A program made the translations under genes and the position numbers. A DNA stretch of 64,000 nucleotides from Patella vulgata. Its lineage: Eukaryota > Mollusca > Gastropoda > Patellidae. Positions 29,714 through 42,169 of the stretch are shown piece after piece. Within the stretch, counting starts at the first letter, position 1. Every line of letters starts with the position of its first letter. The stretch is from contig NC_065887.2 in NCBI RefSeq assembly GCF_932274485.2, positions 43,419,201-43,483,200 on the forward strand, read 5' to 3'. The notes beneath the pieces were generated by a model that ran no database searches, was not told the origin of the DNA, and saw nothing but the letters and a program-made list of their open reading frames with translations.

Positions 29714-30719
29714 CAGTAGTACATGTACTTGAATGTAAATAAGGTAAAAACCTCAGGTGCAAAAATGTTATTTCGTAATGTGTAGTGTGCATATTAGATA
29801 TGTACAGTAGCGTACTCAGGTGAACTAGGATGAAAATAGGTACAATAAGACCACGTAAAAACCAGGTAACTATTGACACAGTAGATAATGTACCCGCCCT
29901 TTAAAATAGGTGTTTACAAAGTAGACTCAGTCATCAAGCACACTATTATGCTTAACATTAAGTCAAAACACAAGAATGATTAAATTCTAGAAATTTCTAA
30001 TTAGCAAAAGGTACAACTACATATAAGGTTGACGTGTTTACAGATATTTTAAACGATTGTTGAGATATTCTCTGTAACTTTAACTAGGAGAGTTCATTTC
30101 AATATTATATCTTTACCCGAAGTTCGTTCAGCACAGGATAATTAGTGTTCCCCGATCCAGGACAACTCTAATAGTATAATACCTCCTCTACATTAAACTA
30201 CATAACAATAACCAGCAACCAAAATCAAGTCTATCATCTGAACCTCTGTTTAAATCCTATGTATCGGTACATACATGTACTATGGTTTATTAAATATCCT
30301 TTCTCACACGTAACTCCTTTCTCACTATTTCTCACATGTACATGTAACTCTCCTTTCTCACACGTAACTCTCCTTTCTCACAATTTCTCACATGTAACTC
30401 TCCTTTCTCACACGTTACTCTAATTCTTAGGCCATGAATATCACTTGTCTCTCATCCCTTTTATGATTTATGATCAATAAACTGAGATATACACCAAGTG
30501 CATTGAAGTTTGTTGAACAGCATTTACAATACAATCCAAAACATCACAACTCTTCACTCATCTATAAAATTACACCTTCAAATTTATTCAATGCTCACAG
30601 CTCAATTAATAAAAGTATTAATAATATTTAATGATTACTAATGATATTATACATACTCCTTATTGAAACACAAACACAAATTAGCCTACTGGTCTATTCC
30701 AATCAATTAACATACCGTG
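29714..30719. other. AT-rich intergenic sequence with a 20-bp minisatellite
   Basis: At about 30297-30420 CTCCTTTCTCACACGTAACT repeats five or six times. No coding signal. Confidence 0.6.
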
Positions 30720-30729
30720 AAAATATATA

Positions 30730-30905
30730 CATACTCTATGCTCCTGAGTGCCATTTGTAATGAGACGCCTTGATGAACGAGGCAAAACATCAGTGCCAAG
30801 GTGAAATGTCAAAACGTATTCCCTATATGTAGACTGGACTAACCAGCAACGTGAGCGACTGTCATTCAATTTGGTCTTCTCACGTATTTTGACGAATATG
30901 ACTGA
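30730..30905 (+). mobile_element. TTAA MITE family H, internal fragment
   Basis: GAGTGCCATTTGTAATGAGA, GATGAACGAGGC and TCGTATTTTGACGAATATGA-like text match the full copy at 53064-53491. Confidence 0.65.
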
Positions 30906-30944
30906 TTAGAAAATACAATAAAAAATGTTAAAATCACATTAAAT

Positions 30945-31505
30945 TAGTTTTCTTGCTCCATCAAAATGGAATATCTTTCAGTGTACTGCTCCCTCTATTG
31001 GGTGTTTCAAATCCAGACTTAAAACATCCCTATTTCAACGTTATATTTAATTTAAAATTGTGTGTAGAAAGTGCATAGAGCATGTGGTATTGACGCTTTA
31101 CAATCTGGTTAAAACACAGATACTATTTCGTTTTGTGTTTTATAGTTCAAAATTTCATTTTACTTGTCTTTACTAGACTAGGATCTAGAGGAGTTGTTAT
31201 ATAACCCGCGTTTTGGATGATGTGAGGGATTAGCTAATGAAACGGTCTGTTACCGCGAGTTCTCGGCCTCTTTATGCACGGAACTGTGGGTAAACCACTA
31301 GAAACGTCAACGCCGATTGATTAATCAATGTCTGAAGTCATAGGGTCAAAAGCCACTCATATGACCTCTGACGTGACCTATCGCTACAACCGGTCAGATC
31401 TTCATGTAGTGTAGATCATCGAAAGTATAAAAAACAAAACGAAATATCGATGTGTATTTGACTCAGATTGGATGCTATACAAATGTTCATATTATTATTA
31501 TTGTA
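30945..31505 (+). mobile_element. LINE 3' end (CR1/L2-like group) interrupted by a MITE
   Basis: The plus-strand frame at about 30952-31049 reads APSKWNIFQCTAPSIGCFKS then RLKTSLFQRYI and a stop, the typical C-terminal end of non-LTR reverse transcriptase ORF2 (pattern WN.L...PSI..FKSRLKT.LF). A 3'UTR follows and ends in (ATT)n at about 31489-31504. A MULE-like MITE (31101-31470) sits in the 3'UTR. Clade assignment is by general resemblance. Confidence 0.72.
31092..31479. mobile_element. MULE-like MITE, family I, with imperfect 9-bp TSD
   Basis: Element 31101-31470 starts CAATCTGGTTAAAACACAG and ends CTCAGATTG, with about 50-bp inverted termini including TATTTCGTTTTGTGTTTTAT. Flanks GACGCTTTA (31092-31100) and GATGCTATA (31471-31479) match at 7 of 9 positions. 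Long TIRs and a 9-bp duplication fit Mutator-like elements (inference). Confidence 0.72.
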
Positions 31506-31660
31506 GGTGGTAATTAAAGGGATTGCTATTGCGCTAAAATGATGCAATGTGACTTTAAATATGGTAACCCACCATCTGCTCCCAAACTGGGATAGCTGTA
31601 AATTTATTGTAAGATAAAAATGTTAACATTTCTTACAGATAATATTTATTAGTCAACCAA

Positions 31661-32063
31661 TTTCATGATGGAATTAGGGGATCACGTGGCTTAGTGGGTA
31701 AGACGCTGGCTCGCTAGCCTGGAGGTCGGGTGTTCGATCCCTGCATTGGCCGAGAAAGTTCATCCAGATTTTCAGGCGTGATTCTCCCTTGTCAGTGATG
31801 CAGGACGGAGGGCCTGACAAGGACAGCTGTCTAGTCATTCGATTGGGACGAAAAAACGAGGTCCCGTGTATATATTGGCGTGCACATAAAAGATCCCTTG
31901 GCAGTTGGAATTCGATATAAGAGTAGGCCGTATATAGCGCCGCTGCCCGGGCAAAATTTCCCTCATATGCACTGTATGGCGTATGCCCGTCTTCATTAGC
32001 CCAGGTAAGGAGCAGAACAGTAGGACGTTAAACCCCATTTCATTTCATTTCATGATGGAATTA
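31661..32063 (+). mobile_element. SINE family A, full-length with tRNA-like head
   Basis: Element 31677-32047. The head has an A-box-like TGGCTTAGTGGGTAAGACGC and a B-box GGTGTTCGATCCC; a central domain follows (CCTTGTCAGTGATGCAGGA), then the body and the 3' end GACGTTAAACCCCATTTC with ATTTC repeats. The flanking duplication is TTTCATGATGGAATTA (31661-31676 and 32048-32063; the first six bases overlap the tail, leaving at least 10 certain). Confidence 0.93.
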
Positions 32064-33285
32064 TGTACTTTTAGATTTGCATTAGCCTACAGCTAATCTT
32101 AACTCATTGATTTTCTTATTATAATTTTTTTTTACACTAAATAAATAGACCTGTCACTGTCACTATGACTACCCCACTTAAATTCCTTTTTTGTATTAAA
32201 TACCTTGTTTGTTTGTCTGCACCCGATCTAATGTTCAATATGAAAATATTGATTCCACTCAGGGTCGAGAACTAGGTCTACTTTTATAAGATCTGTCAAT
32301 ATGATTTGTTTATTTTTTTATAATAATATATTCTCGTAGGAACCGTAGCCTACTATCCATCAACCCGCTTTGCGGCCCTGCCTGCATGGCTTCGCGTTCA
32401 TTACGATACGCAATGTAATGATATAGGCCTAATAGTTGTTCAAGCGATTCCATGTTTCATCATGATTGCGGTGTCAATAAATAGGCCGTCGATCAGACCT
32501 GACATCTGGCAGTCCCACAATAATTATATATTATTATATAACACTTTGTAGGATTCGCTATTGTACCAATGCTCTGATAAAAAAAAAAATCTTTAATAAA
32601 TTAAGATACCTACATTCCTAGTTCCGATTTCAGCTGTCTTCGGGTTTTTTTAACAAAGTTGCCAGCGCGGGATTCCCTTCAGGTGTGTTACTTCAAAACG
32701 AGTTCGGCGTGACGTCATTCGATATATTCTTAAGTATAGCCCGTTTCTTTATAGTTTCCTTGGCGCCCCTATATTTTCATCAGAATAGTTTCGTCAGATA
32801 TAATTAATTATACGTCATTGTGTTTATGATTTTCGAGAATAGTTCAACCATTGAACTAGATTTGAGAACAAACAATGGTTTTTAAATATTTCACGTTTTG
32901 CAGATTAATACGATACTCCTCACATTTTGAAAATATGTATGATGTAAGAAAATAAAAATAATCTATTAAAACTTAATAATAATATCATCTCAGACATCTG
33001 ACTCATTTAGGACGAAGAACATATAGCACATGTCATAATGACATAGTACCGATAGTACCATGAAGCAACGACTGCGAGTTTTACAACATCCGCATAAGTT
33101 GTAGTGTACATTAAAGCGAGATCAAGCCTAGCTTCTATTGAAGATGCGATAGTACCAAATATCAATGCCAGCGTTATAATTTTATGTTCTTATCTATTTC
33201 ATTTCCGGTCTAATTTGGTGATCCCATGCATTTGCTTTTCGCATTAGCCAGTGATTAATCGAGCATTGTTGATTTCGTTAGACAA
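32064..33285. other. AT-rich intergenic sequence; possible regulatory DNA
   Basis: No exon recognised. Less repetitive than its surroundings. Contains a CRE-like palindrome listed separately. Confidence 0.45.
32710..32717. promoter_or_regulatory. CRE-like palindrome TGACGTCA
   Basis: Perfect consensus for ATF/CREB-type bZIP binding, about 7 kb upstream of the ABCB start codon, in repeat-poor sequence. One 8-bp match in 64 kb is close to chance expectation, so function is only a possibility. Confidence 0.25.
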
Positions 33286-35115
33286 GATTATTATTATTAT
33301 TACAGCATATTTATAGGGCGCCCTTTCATATAACGCGTACAGCACACTGATCCGCAGTGAATATTTGCTTGGCCTACAGGTGCACTTTATAAAGCGGCAA
33401 TGTAATCATAAAAACACAACCAGATTATGGACATGTTAACGGTTGTATACAGAGTCAGTTAAAAGACTGATTTTAAAAAAAATAATGTGTTTTAATTGGG
33501 TTTTTTTTTAAAAAGAATATAGAGATGTACAACATCCTAAACTATATGGTTGTTTATTTCATAAAACAGGTGCTTGATAACTAAAAGAGCACTGACCAGA
33601 GACTTATTGAACAGTTTTGGGGTTTTAAAAGTAGTTTATCAGATGCACGCAATGTGTATACAGTTCTAAACGATCTGAGAGGTAAACATGAGCTAAATTA
33701 TTTAAACATTTAAAATTAAGTAATAAAATCTTAAAATCAATTTGATATTTAACAAGTAACCTGTTTAAATTATAAAAAGCACGAGCTATGTGGTCACATT
33801 TCTTAGTTAAAGTAACAAGTCTAGCTGCTCTGTACTTTTTGTAATACAGTTTGCAAGTTGCAATTTTGATAAATTGAAAGAAGATGGACAATTAGGTGTA
33901 AATGAAATATATAATTGAGTATCATCGGCATATAAATGAAAGCTGGGACCATATTTTCTGACAATATCACCTAATGGTGATGTATAAAGGGTAAATAAAA
34001 TCGGATCAAGAACAGGACCCTGGGAAACCCCAGACGAAAAAAACAGATTCAGACGAAGATTTACCATTAACTAAAACACACTTTTTTCTACCGCAGAGCC
34101 ACAAATGCCGAATTTAAAATGAAGTCTACGTAAAAGAATCCACCGTGTACATTTTCTATCATCAATTTCCAGTAAAATATCAATTGAAACCCGGGTTAAA
34201 GCTGTTTCGGTAATGTGAAATTGTTTATAAGCACTTTGAAATGGTTCATACAAACAGTTATCATCTAGATGGGCTTTTATCTGAGAAGCAATACATTTCT
34301 CCAATATTTCAGAAATAAAACATAAGTTAGAGACAGGTCTGCAATTTTTAAAAAACATTAGAATCCAATGTAAACTTTTTAATTAAAGGGGCAACACAAG
34401 CTTGTTTGAAAACGTTGTGGATAATAGAAGAAGATATACAAGAATTATTAATATTGGTAAAAACAGGAATAACTTCGTCTAGACAGTCCTTAAGAACAGG
34501 AGTCGGAACAGGATCTAATGAACACGATTTAGGAGCAGACGATTTAAACATACATTATGCAAGAGCTAAATCTGCCCATTAGACATTAATTAACTTATCC
34601 AGACCATAATCAACTCTCGATGCCATCGCCAGCCTGCGATATTTACTGGATTGGAATACATTTTGTGGTAGATAATTTAACGTAAAACTAAATAATCGAG
34701 ACTTTGTTTGTTATCACACCAACGCCAGTAATGACGACCGAGACCGGCCTAAAATCTTTTGGCTGATACATGTATCTCGGTTCAGAGTGAAGCAATTTGA
34801 CTGAAATCTTCAGCATATTTTGTTTTTATTATCTATTTTGTAACTATAGCGAAAACTGTCAGATCTTTATCTTATCTTATCTAATGATCCTTTAATTAGT
34901 TTTGAAACATAAGCTTCACTAACCAAGTTAAAATTTTCTAAATAAAAATAATTTTGTAACTTAACAAAATCCTGAGCGTAAAGGTCAATAGTTTTATTTA
35001 AAACATCAAGTTGAGTTCGTATTTTCTGTATTTTTATTTGAAATTAACCCCAGAATAAATTCGCGAGTTCAGTGTCATCTTGTCCGGGAGAAAACACAAC
35101 TTTTTGTCTCTTTTC
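33286..35115 (-). mobile_element. LINE (CR1/L2-like), decayed copy with (AAT)n tail, split by a TTAA MITE
   Basis: Minus strand. Upstream part (about 35090-34896): DVLNKTIDLYAQDFVKLQNY then VSEAYVSKLIK. After the MITE (34544-34895) it resumes SSAPKSCSLDPVPTPVLKDC and CFISEILEKCIASQIKAHL. Reverse transcriptase motifs are visible: [20 protein letters not shown] and [14 protein letters not shown] (YADD catalytic box), and a C-terminal DRLELYTH. The frame changes between these blocks, parts of the fingers/palm are missing and stops are present, so the copy is dead. The 3' end is AATAATAATAAT at about 33286-33300. Confidence 0.8.
34544..34895 (-). mobile_element. TTAA MITE family C inserted in LINE
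   Basis: TTAA at 34544-34547 and 34892-34895. Left terminus TTAAACATACATTATGCAAG, right terminus (complement) TTAAAGGATCATTAGATAAG. Removing the element and one TTAA rejoins the LINE frame as VSKLIKSSAPKSCSLDP, so the insertion boundary is known to the base. Confidence 0.9.
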
Positions 35116-35116
35116 A

Positions 35117-35222
35117 CCGTGGGTTTTCTCTGGGTCCTCCAGCCTCACACATTGCTAAAGACCCATATAAAATTGAACCATATGTTAGTCTAAAAATGAC
35201 CTAGCTCGTGTCGAGTGGACAA
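35117..35222 (+). mobile_element. SINE family B, 3' fragment
   Basis: CACCGTGGGTTTTCTCTGGG, CCATATGTTAGTCTAAAAAT and CTCGTGTCGAGTGGAC. The CT tail is absent. Confidence 0.8.
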
Positions 35223-35354
35223 CATTATTCTTTTGGACACCGTTTATTCATTTGTATCCGGATTCAAAATCATTTCACATCGTAATGGCACGTTATTGTC
35301 TATTTCAGTAATAATTGAATTTGATTCAATGTTTAGAAATATTTTTCATTTTTA

Positions 35355-36850
35355 TACGCCCACATTGGAAATGTGGTCGTATATTGCCGTCGCCCCCGTC
35401 CGTCCGTACGCCCGTCCGTCGTCCACAATTTCTTGTGAACACTCTACAGACCACATTTATTATCTGATTGTTTTGAAATTGATATATGTTAGTGAGATGA
35501 AGAATCCTATTTATGGCCCTTGATCACTTTGAAAAATCTTGTGGATGCTCTAGAGGCTAAAGTTAATATCCGATTGACTTTAAATTTATACACGGTGTTT
35601 AAGTTCTGGAGACGAAACGGCTCAGTGAATTTGAATGATTTCCGATGATTACTACCAGAGTTATGGTCCTTGATCACTTTGAAAAATCTTGTGACGCTTA
35701 GAGGCTAAAGTTAATATCCGATTGACTTTAAATTTATACACAGTGTTTAAAGGTCCGGTCCCAGTGGCCGATGGACACAAAACGTATGCAAAAAGGACAC
35801 AGCGGACGAGCAAGCTTTCGGGGTGGCTCCATCCGTTTTCATCCGCTCCAGAAATGGACAAAATTGACGAAAATTTGCGAAAACAGAACGGAAAAGAACG
35901 AACGTGGGAAATATGTAGCGGGGATATTAAATGGATGTTCATCGGAAGCCTAGCGGATGAAAGCGGATGGAAGTGGATGACAGTTCCGAAGGTGTTAGGC
36001 AAACTCCAGACATCCTTCAATATAACAGATACATCCCAGATACAAACGCTTTGTCCGTTTTGAAAACTTTATATACGAGATGCAAACGTTTACATCCTTT
36101 CTATTTCCGTGCTACTAACGATGTATAGACGTTCCATGTACCTTATCTTTCCTCCCTCTTTCCGTTTTCAGCTGGAGCGGATGTGAGTTGCGAGGATGCC
36201 CAGAGGATGCAGAGAGGATACAGTGGACGTTTAACGGATGACAACGGACATGGAACGTTTGGTGCTGGTATATGTCGCGCATTTACATCGTACACGACAG
36301 AAAGTTCATCCGTTATAAAAGTTTTGTGCAGCTCAAAACTTTTTGCGCGGATGAAATCAAAGTGAACGGATGCTCCATGGATAGAGCGTATGAAACACGT
36401 ATGCAATGAGTACACAAAGGATGCATGGCGTTATCAAACGGAGGGCACGTTTTTTTTCCCCGTTTTACATCCTCTTTGCATCCATAAGTGCAGTGGGGCC
36501 GGGCCTTAAGGTCATGAGACGAAGAATCCTATTGATTTTCAACGATATCTGGTAGTTACTGCTAGAGTTATGGCCCTTGATCACTTTGTAATATTTTGTG
36601 GACGCTCTAGAGGCTACAGTTAATATCCGATTGACTTTACATTTATACACAGTGTTTAAGGTCTTGAGATGAAGAAGTGCATCGGTTTTCAATGATTTCC
36701 GATAATTACTACTAGAGTTATGGCCCTTGATCACTTTGAAAAATCTTGTGGATGCTCTAGAGACCAAAGTCATCATTCGGTTGACTGTAGATTGATAAAC
36801 AGAGTTTTAGGTCTTGAGATAAACAAGTATATTGATTTTCAATGAATTTT
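35355..36850 (-). mobile_element. Family G/E element with hairpin terminus, split by a TTAA MITE
   Basis: Starts with a 29-bp hairpin (ATACGCCCACATT...AATGTGGTCGTAT) then ATTGCCGTCGCCCCCGTCCG. Repeated internal units of about 180 bp follow (TATGGCCCTTGATCACTTTG, GAGGCTAAAGTTAATATCCG, TTATACACAGTGTTTAAGGT). A 755-bp MITE (35751-36505) interrupts one unit. Confidence 0.75.
35747..36509. mobile_element. TTAA MITE, family J, nested
   Basis: Element 35751-36505, with TTAA on each side (35747-35750, 36506-36509). Termini AGGTCCGGTCCCAGTG and, complemented, GGCCCGGCCCCACTG are imperfect inverted repeats of about 15 bp. Removing it leaves CAGTGTTTAAGGTC, identical to the other units of the host repeat. 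The interior is rich in GCGGATG/CATCCGC motifs; open frames in it do not resemble a protein. Confidence 0.85.
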
Positions 36851-37099
36851 GATAACTTGAACAGCTAAATCCATGATATAAAATGTTTCGTATTTAACGT
36901 GAGCGTTGGGCAGAACTAAAAGCCAAACAAATTCTAATGATTTTCTGATAATTACTTGATAAGTTGTTACTCTTAATCAGATTTTAGTGTATGATAAATG
37001 TTTCATTACCGACAATAGGAAAATATGTGACAACTCTTGTTGACCGCTCGGACGACTTAGATGCTGTAGGCGTATGTTTCGTTGCCTGGAAACCTATCT

Positions 37100-37345
37100 T
37101 TCATATTGTATCTGACATGCCGTAATACGTGATATATAACTATGCGTGTATCAATATCTTATAGTAGTAATAAGACTTACCGTGATATATAACTATGCGT
37201 GTATCAATAATATGTTATAGTAGTATACTCTATATGACTTACCGTGATATATAACTATGCTTGTATCAATAATATATTATAGTAGTATACTCTATATGAC
37301 TTACCGTGATATATAACTATGCGTGTATCAATATTCAACTGTATA
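37100..37345. repeat. AT-rich tandem repeat, unit about 62 bp
   Basis: Four copies around TTACCGTGATATATAACTAT plus GCGTGTATCAATAATAT. Confidence 0.9.
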
Positions 37346-38040
37346 TAGACTCTGTTTACATTTAACTGATAAGTCAGCAAGAATAGAAGACGTCTGCGTG
37401 TTATAATCCCTACCCAATCACTGATCTTATTTTATATATGGATATTATATATACAACGTATATTACGTCATAAGTCTCGTGCGGCTTAATACATGTATAT
37501 TTAAATCAAATGGTTTATACAACGGGTGCTTGGTTTCTAGAACCAATTGAATAATCACGTGATAACACCTTGTCCAATATAAATTCATTCACACACGTCA
37601 ATTAAAGATCCCCCATTAAACCGCTTGCTTATCGTTGTCGTAAACCCGCTTCTGTTCTAAATTTGTAGAATTTGACTCATTCATAAATGATATATAAATG
37701 ACATAAAAAAAAAGCTCCACGCTGGAATCTGATTCAATGAAACATAAATCACTCAAAACCAATCCTTGAGTACAGGATCGGGGTCAGGGGTCAATAACCA
37801 AGACACTGTGAATTATAATTCGGACAAGTATGACGCATGTTTATATATTTTTAATATCTATGTGTATACGGAGATCTACGTGTGTACGGAGATCTATGTG
37901 TGTACTCTCAGACCTATGTGTACTAAGACCTATGTGTGTACTCAGAACTATGTGTAAAAATGAGAAAAAAAATTTCTAATATTTACATTTTGTGTTGATA
38001 AATCGTGCGGGTGGAAAAGGGGTATCATTTTTACATTGCC
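37346..38040. other. AT-rich sequence with short GTGTAC-type repeats
   Basis: Copies of CTATGTGTGTACGGAGAT and similar at 37855-37950. No coding signal. Confidence 0.6.
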
Positions 38041-38074
38041 GAGGAGCTTTATACTTACTGACCAGAGAGTTCCT

Positions 38075-38276
38075 CGGGAATTTCAAGCGTGGGTGCCCGT
38101 GTCAGTGATGTAGGGTGGGAGACTATGCTAGGAAGAGACACGGCGTCCTGTCATTCGGATAAGATAAAAAAAAAAACACGTTGTCATGCACGTAAAATAA
38201 CATTTGACGGTTGGAATTCCAAATAAGAGTAGACTGTAGCGCCGTATGTCCGCCTTCATCAGCCATTTCATTTTAG
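38075..38276 (+). mobile_element. SINE family A, diverged copy
   Basis: TGTCAGTGATGTAGGGTGGG, GTCATGCACGTAAAATAACA and TTGGAATTCCAAATAAGAGT in order. The tRNA-like head is not recognisable. Confidence 0.78.
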
Positions 38277-39690
38277 AAGAGCATTAAATTGGCAGTCGGA
38301 AAACAAATAATTCTAAGTTTGATATGGACGTAGATTAGAGGAAATACTGTTGATATTTTGGTCTTTCAGTTTGATTCAAAGTTTTTAATAAAGATATTCA
38401 ATTCTACAGTGTATAATTAGAAACGACCTGTTGATTGCAGGGTTTAACGTTGGCTTACACCGACGGTGATATCGCAGACCAGTTAAGTATACAGCTAGAG
38501 GTCTTTTCTGTGGAAGGTAGCCGGCGAGAACCAGGAGTAAACCCACGAAGTTGAGAAGGCGCCATGCACCGAAACCACGACCACAAGTCAGAAGTAACCG
38601 ATATCTACATGTAGTCAGAAGTTCACAAACTAGGCCATGTCAATCCACTTTACGGAAAGATTAGACTACACAAAGAAACAGACTATAGATACTAACAGCA
38701 ATATTCTGGGTCAAATAATGAAGCCCAGGGGTCACAGTTGATACAAATCGCAATTTGCATATAAATTCGTCGATAAACCATTATTTTTACCATATAAAGA
38801 AACGCGACATGACAATATGTAGCGGAAAGAGTAATAGGCTATTTTTAGGTATGAGAAACCAAGATTGTATTCGTAGCCTTTTATTAAAATTGGTGAATGT
38901 TGTGAAATAACGTTATCGAACGTAGCCTGTAACCGGCATTATTTGTATAGCGGCTTAATTAAATAGGCTTATATTAATCATTCCATTCAATACAACAATA
39001 ATATAGGCCTACAAATCACCATTATCAAAATCAGCTTATAGAAATCTAGACGTACGTGGCGAGTACACTGAACTACTGTCATATATTCATATCCACGCAC
39101 GTGTAATATATGACCTCGGACGAAATACCCAAAGGTGCACAAATTCTCAACTAAACGAATACGCCGTCTGTTGCTGGTGTCATTTTAATTCCTACTTTTT
39201 TAATCGTTGAACAGAGATTTATTCCCAGCATGCTAGTTCTCTGTGTGAATTATTTTACATAATTCTAAATGAGAGCCTATTATCCAAATCAAGTCAGCCG
39301 ACGCCAATCTTAAAATTTCAACACTCAAAAATGGAATTATAGTATAATAGGGTATGGCAGTGCAGGACAAGGTAATATTATACATAGTCGAAGGCAATAT
39401 TGTAGTAGTCGGCATTGCAGGACAAGGCAATATTATACATATTTAGTCGACATTGCAGGACAAGGGTATAGATGACATGGGTCGGCAGGACAGGACAAAA
39501 CAATATACGGCTTCGTCGGTGGTTTTTTGAATGACTGACAGACATTGAAAGAAAACCATCAATATAACACATTAAATCCAGGATACCTGCATAACAAAAT
39601 ACAGACAAAACAAAAGATACCGTAATATTATATAGATGGACCCAAAAAAATACATATATATTTGTGGCATTAGGAAAGGACGAGATTTTT
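38277..39690. other. Intergenic; one old family B fragment and a short repeat
   Basis: At 38515-38600 GGCGAGAACCAGGAGTAAAC and CACCGAAACCACGAC resemble a very old family B copy. At 39350-39470 GGCATTGCAGGACAAGGCAA repeats about three times. Nothing else seen. Confidence 0.5.
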
Positions 39691-39699
39691 CGGCCACAA

Positions 39700-39745
<46 letters not shown>

Positions 39746-40002
39746 GGGGTTTAAAGTTCACTCGACCCAAACTAGGTCATTTCGGGACTAACACATGGTT
39801 CAATTTTATTTCAATAATTCGCATGCGCGTATAGGGGTCTTCAGCAGTGGGAGAAAACCCACGAGGCTGGACAGGCAACCCTACTCCTTGTCACGTACAA
39901 CCTGGGAATCGAAACCACGCCAGTTGACTCAATGGCAGTCCTTACGATACAGCGCACGTGCGTTAACCATTCGGCCATTCAACCTTCTATCGGCCATAAA
40001 AT
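39691..40002 (-). mobile_element. SINE family B, full-length with 12-bp imperfect TSD
   Basis: Element 39703-39990 with (GA)n tail on the left and a complete head on the right. Flanks CGGCCACAAAGT and CGGCCATAAAAT match at 10 of 12. The body lacks the GGAAACCGGAGGACCCGG segment found in other copies. Confidence 0.88.
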
Positions 40003-40311
40003 CAACCGACTATATTTAATCTGATCCCCCCGCCCCCGCCGCACTTCCAAGTTATTGATCTATCGTCATACGCGCCGAGCCACCATGGCTCTCGCGTACC
40101 TGGGTGGTTAGTGTCGGTTTAGGGTCTCGCGATTTGCAAGGCGGTTCATAAAATGTATGACATGTTTTAAAATGGCTTTAAATGTTTATTATATTATATA
40201 TTAAAATTTGCTTATTTAAATCTTTACCGTTCGAGTGATAATTCTTTGTGTTTCTATAGATTTGGTAGGTTTGTTTATAAGTTCCTAACGTGTTTCTATA
40301 GATTGGGGAAC

Positions 40312-40636
40312 TTAAAGATACATTATGTTAAAGCAAAATCTGGCATCTATTCACATGACTATATATCAACACTTTAGAACATCGGATGTTCGTGATTTTT
40401 ACTGGATTAAAACACGATCGGCATTTAATAGTTTAATTATAAAAAAGCTAATCAAGACTTTGATCATTATCGTAACAATGGTAGCAATAAAAAAACGAGA
40501 CATCGCTAATCTTATAAAAACTTCGCTCAGAATTAATTAATTTGAATGAAATTTTCAATATATTCATTTTACATTATCTATTTTTGAAGAACTGCCAGCT
40601 CTTTATCTAAATCTTATATAATGCATCTTAGTCTTA
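40312..40636. mobile_element. Family C MITE, diverged copy
   Basis: Left end TTAAAGATACATTATG intact; right part TTTGAATGAAATTTTCAATA, GAACTGCCAGCTCTTTATCT and a decayed right terminus. The middle differs from other copies. Confidence 0.7.
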
Positions 40637-41540
40637 AAGTTTGAAGTTTAAGAACAAAAAGATATTATATAAACCCAAGAAACATTCAGTTCTTTAGTTA
40701 AACTTATAGAAACCTGACCAGTTCGTATTTAGTTCTATAGACACTCATTATAAACACATGTCGTACCTATATTAGAAAGATGTCTGAATATTATGTATGT
40801 AATATTATTTGAGTAGACCCAAGGTCCTGTTTTAACAAGCCCCCCCCCCCTCACGCCTTATATAGCTTAGTATTCAATTAATTTCTAACTATTGGTGTGG
40901 GCTATATATGGTCAATAATGGGAACTTAATCAGAAGACAAAATAATAGTCGATACATGTATATCCAATAATGCACACATTAAAATTACAGGTATGTCAAT
41001 AAATATAATTGATGTTTTTTTTGGGGGGGATGTTAATTTTTTCCTCAACAGCAATCGTTGTTAAGGAAGTTGAATTATTAATGACGTGTTTATAGGCTCA
41101 TAAAACATATTTAATTCAAAATAAAGAAACATTCGCGATTTGGATGTCTGAATCGGTTAGCAAAGAAAAAATCCTTATTTGACGTGATTTCACCATACAG
41201 ACCCGCCAGCTAATCCGCGGATATTGGTCGGCCCACGGTCTCGCCAGCCAATCAGTTACTATTCTACTGCAAACACCCATGCTCGCCAACCAATCAGTAT
41301 AGTTGTTCAAACTAATGAATGCCCTTCGGAATTTCAGTACAAAAACAGATGGAATTGACAAACATAAAAATTGACCATACGAATAAGATAGAATTAGTAT
41401 TGGTGTATTTTTTCTAAAGGAAACAAATGTAAAGTTTAATAAGTGAGAATTAATCGTTTTGATTATGTTTGATCTTTATTCTGGCATGTTGGAGCTTTAA
41501 CGGGTAAACATGGCGGAATATTAGTCGACTGGGAACCGCA
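40637..41540. other. Intergenic, nothing recognised
   Basis: AT-rich with a C10 run (about 40841) and a G7 run near 41025. No coding signal. Confidence 0.5.
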
Positions 41541-41800
41541 GTGGGTTATTGAGAAAGGTAGCCTACTGCATCGCTATAACCTCGAGGTCCCGGGATCGAT
41601 CCAGGTGTTCGCAGTGAAAGTTCACCAGGATTTCCCGGTGTGGTTTCACCTTGTCAGTGGTGCAGGATGGAGGGCTGGCCCCGAACAGCATCTATAGTCG
41701 TTCGGATAGAACGAAAATAAAACCCGACGTCAGCGTGCACGTAAAAGAACACCTTCTCTCCAAGCACACTGTATATTGCGTATCTCCGTCTTTTCTTTTC
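41541..41800 (+). mobile_element. SINE family A-like, diverged copy
   Basis: GGGATCGATCCAGGTGTTCG in the B-box position, AAAGTTCACCAGGATTTCCC, CCTTGTCAGTGGTGCAGGAT and GTGCACGTAAAAGAACACC. The 3' tail is lost. Confidence 0.75.
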
Positions 41801-42169
41801 ATTTTGTATTGGATAGAAGGGCCAATGTACCCCTTAATGTACAGTGTATTACCCACCTTGATTGGTATGTATAACTGTACTATTTTACAACCTATTTCAT
41901 CATGAATAAATATAGAAGAGGGGACATCCGGCCCCACAAACGAAGGAATGTAAATAAGCGAGCTGACTAATCTCTAACCATAGCTGTGGGAATAGTTAAA
42001 CAGGTTCACTTATAGTACGTCGACTGGCCTAAACACACCACAGTTTGTATAGCCATATTATGAAGGGTATATTATTTTGTGCCAACATACATGACACTAT
42101 TCTGAATAGTTTACCCTGGCCCTAAGTTCACACAGCATTCTCAGACTTAAGTTAAGAATTTACTCAAAA

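Noticed and set aside
35661-36776. Several 60-119-codon frames on both strands
   Set aside because: All lie inside the family J MITE or the repeated units of its host element; composition follows the GCGGATG repeats.
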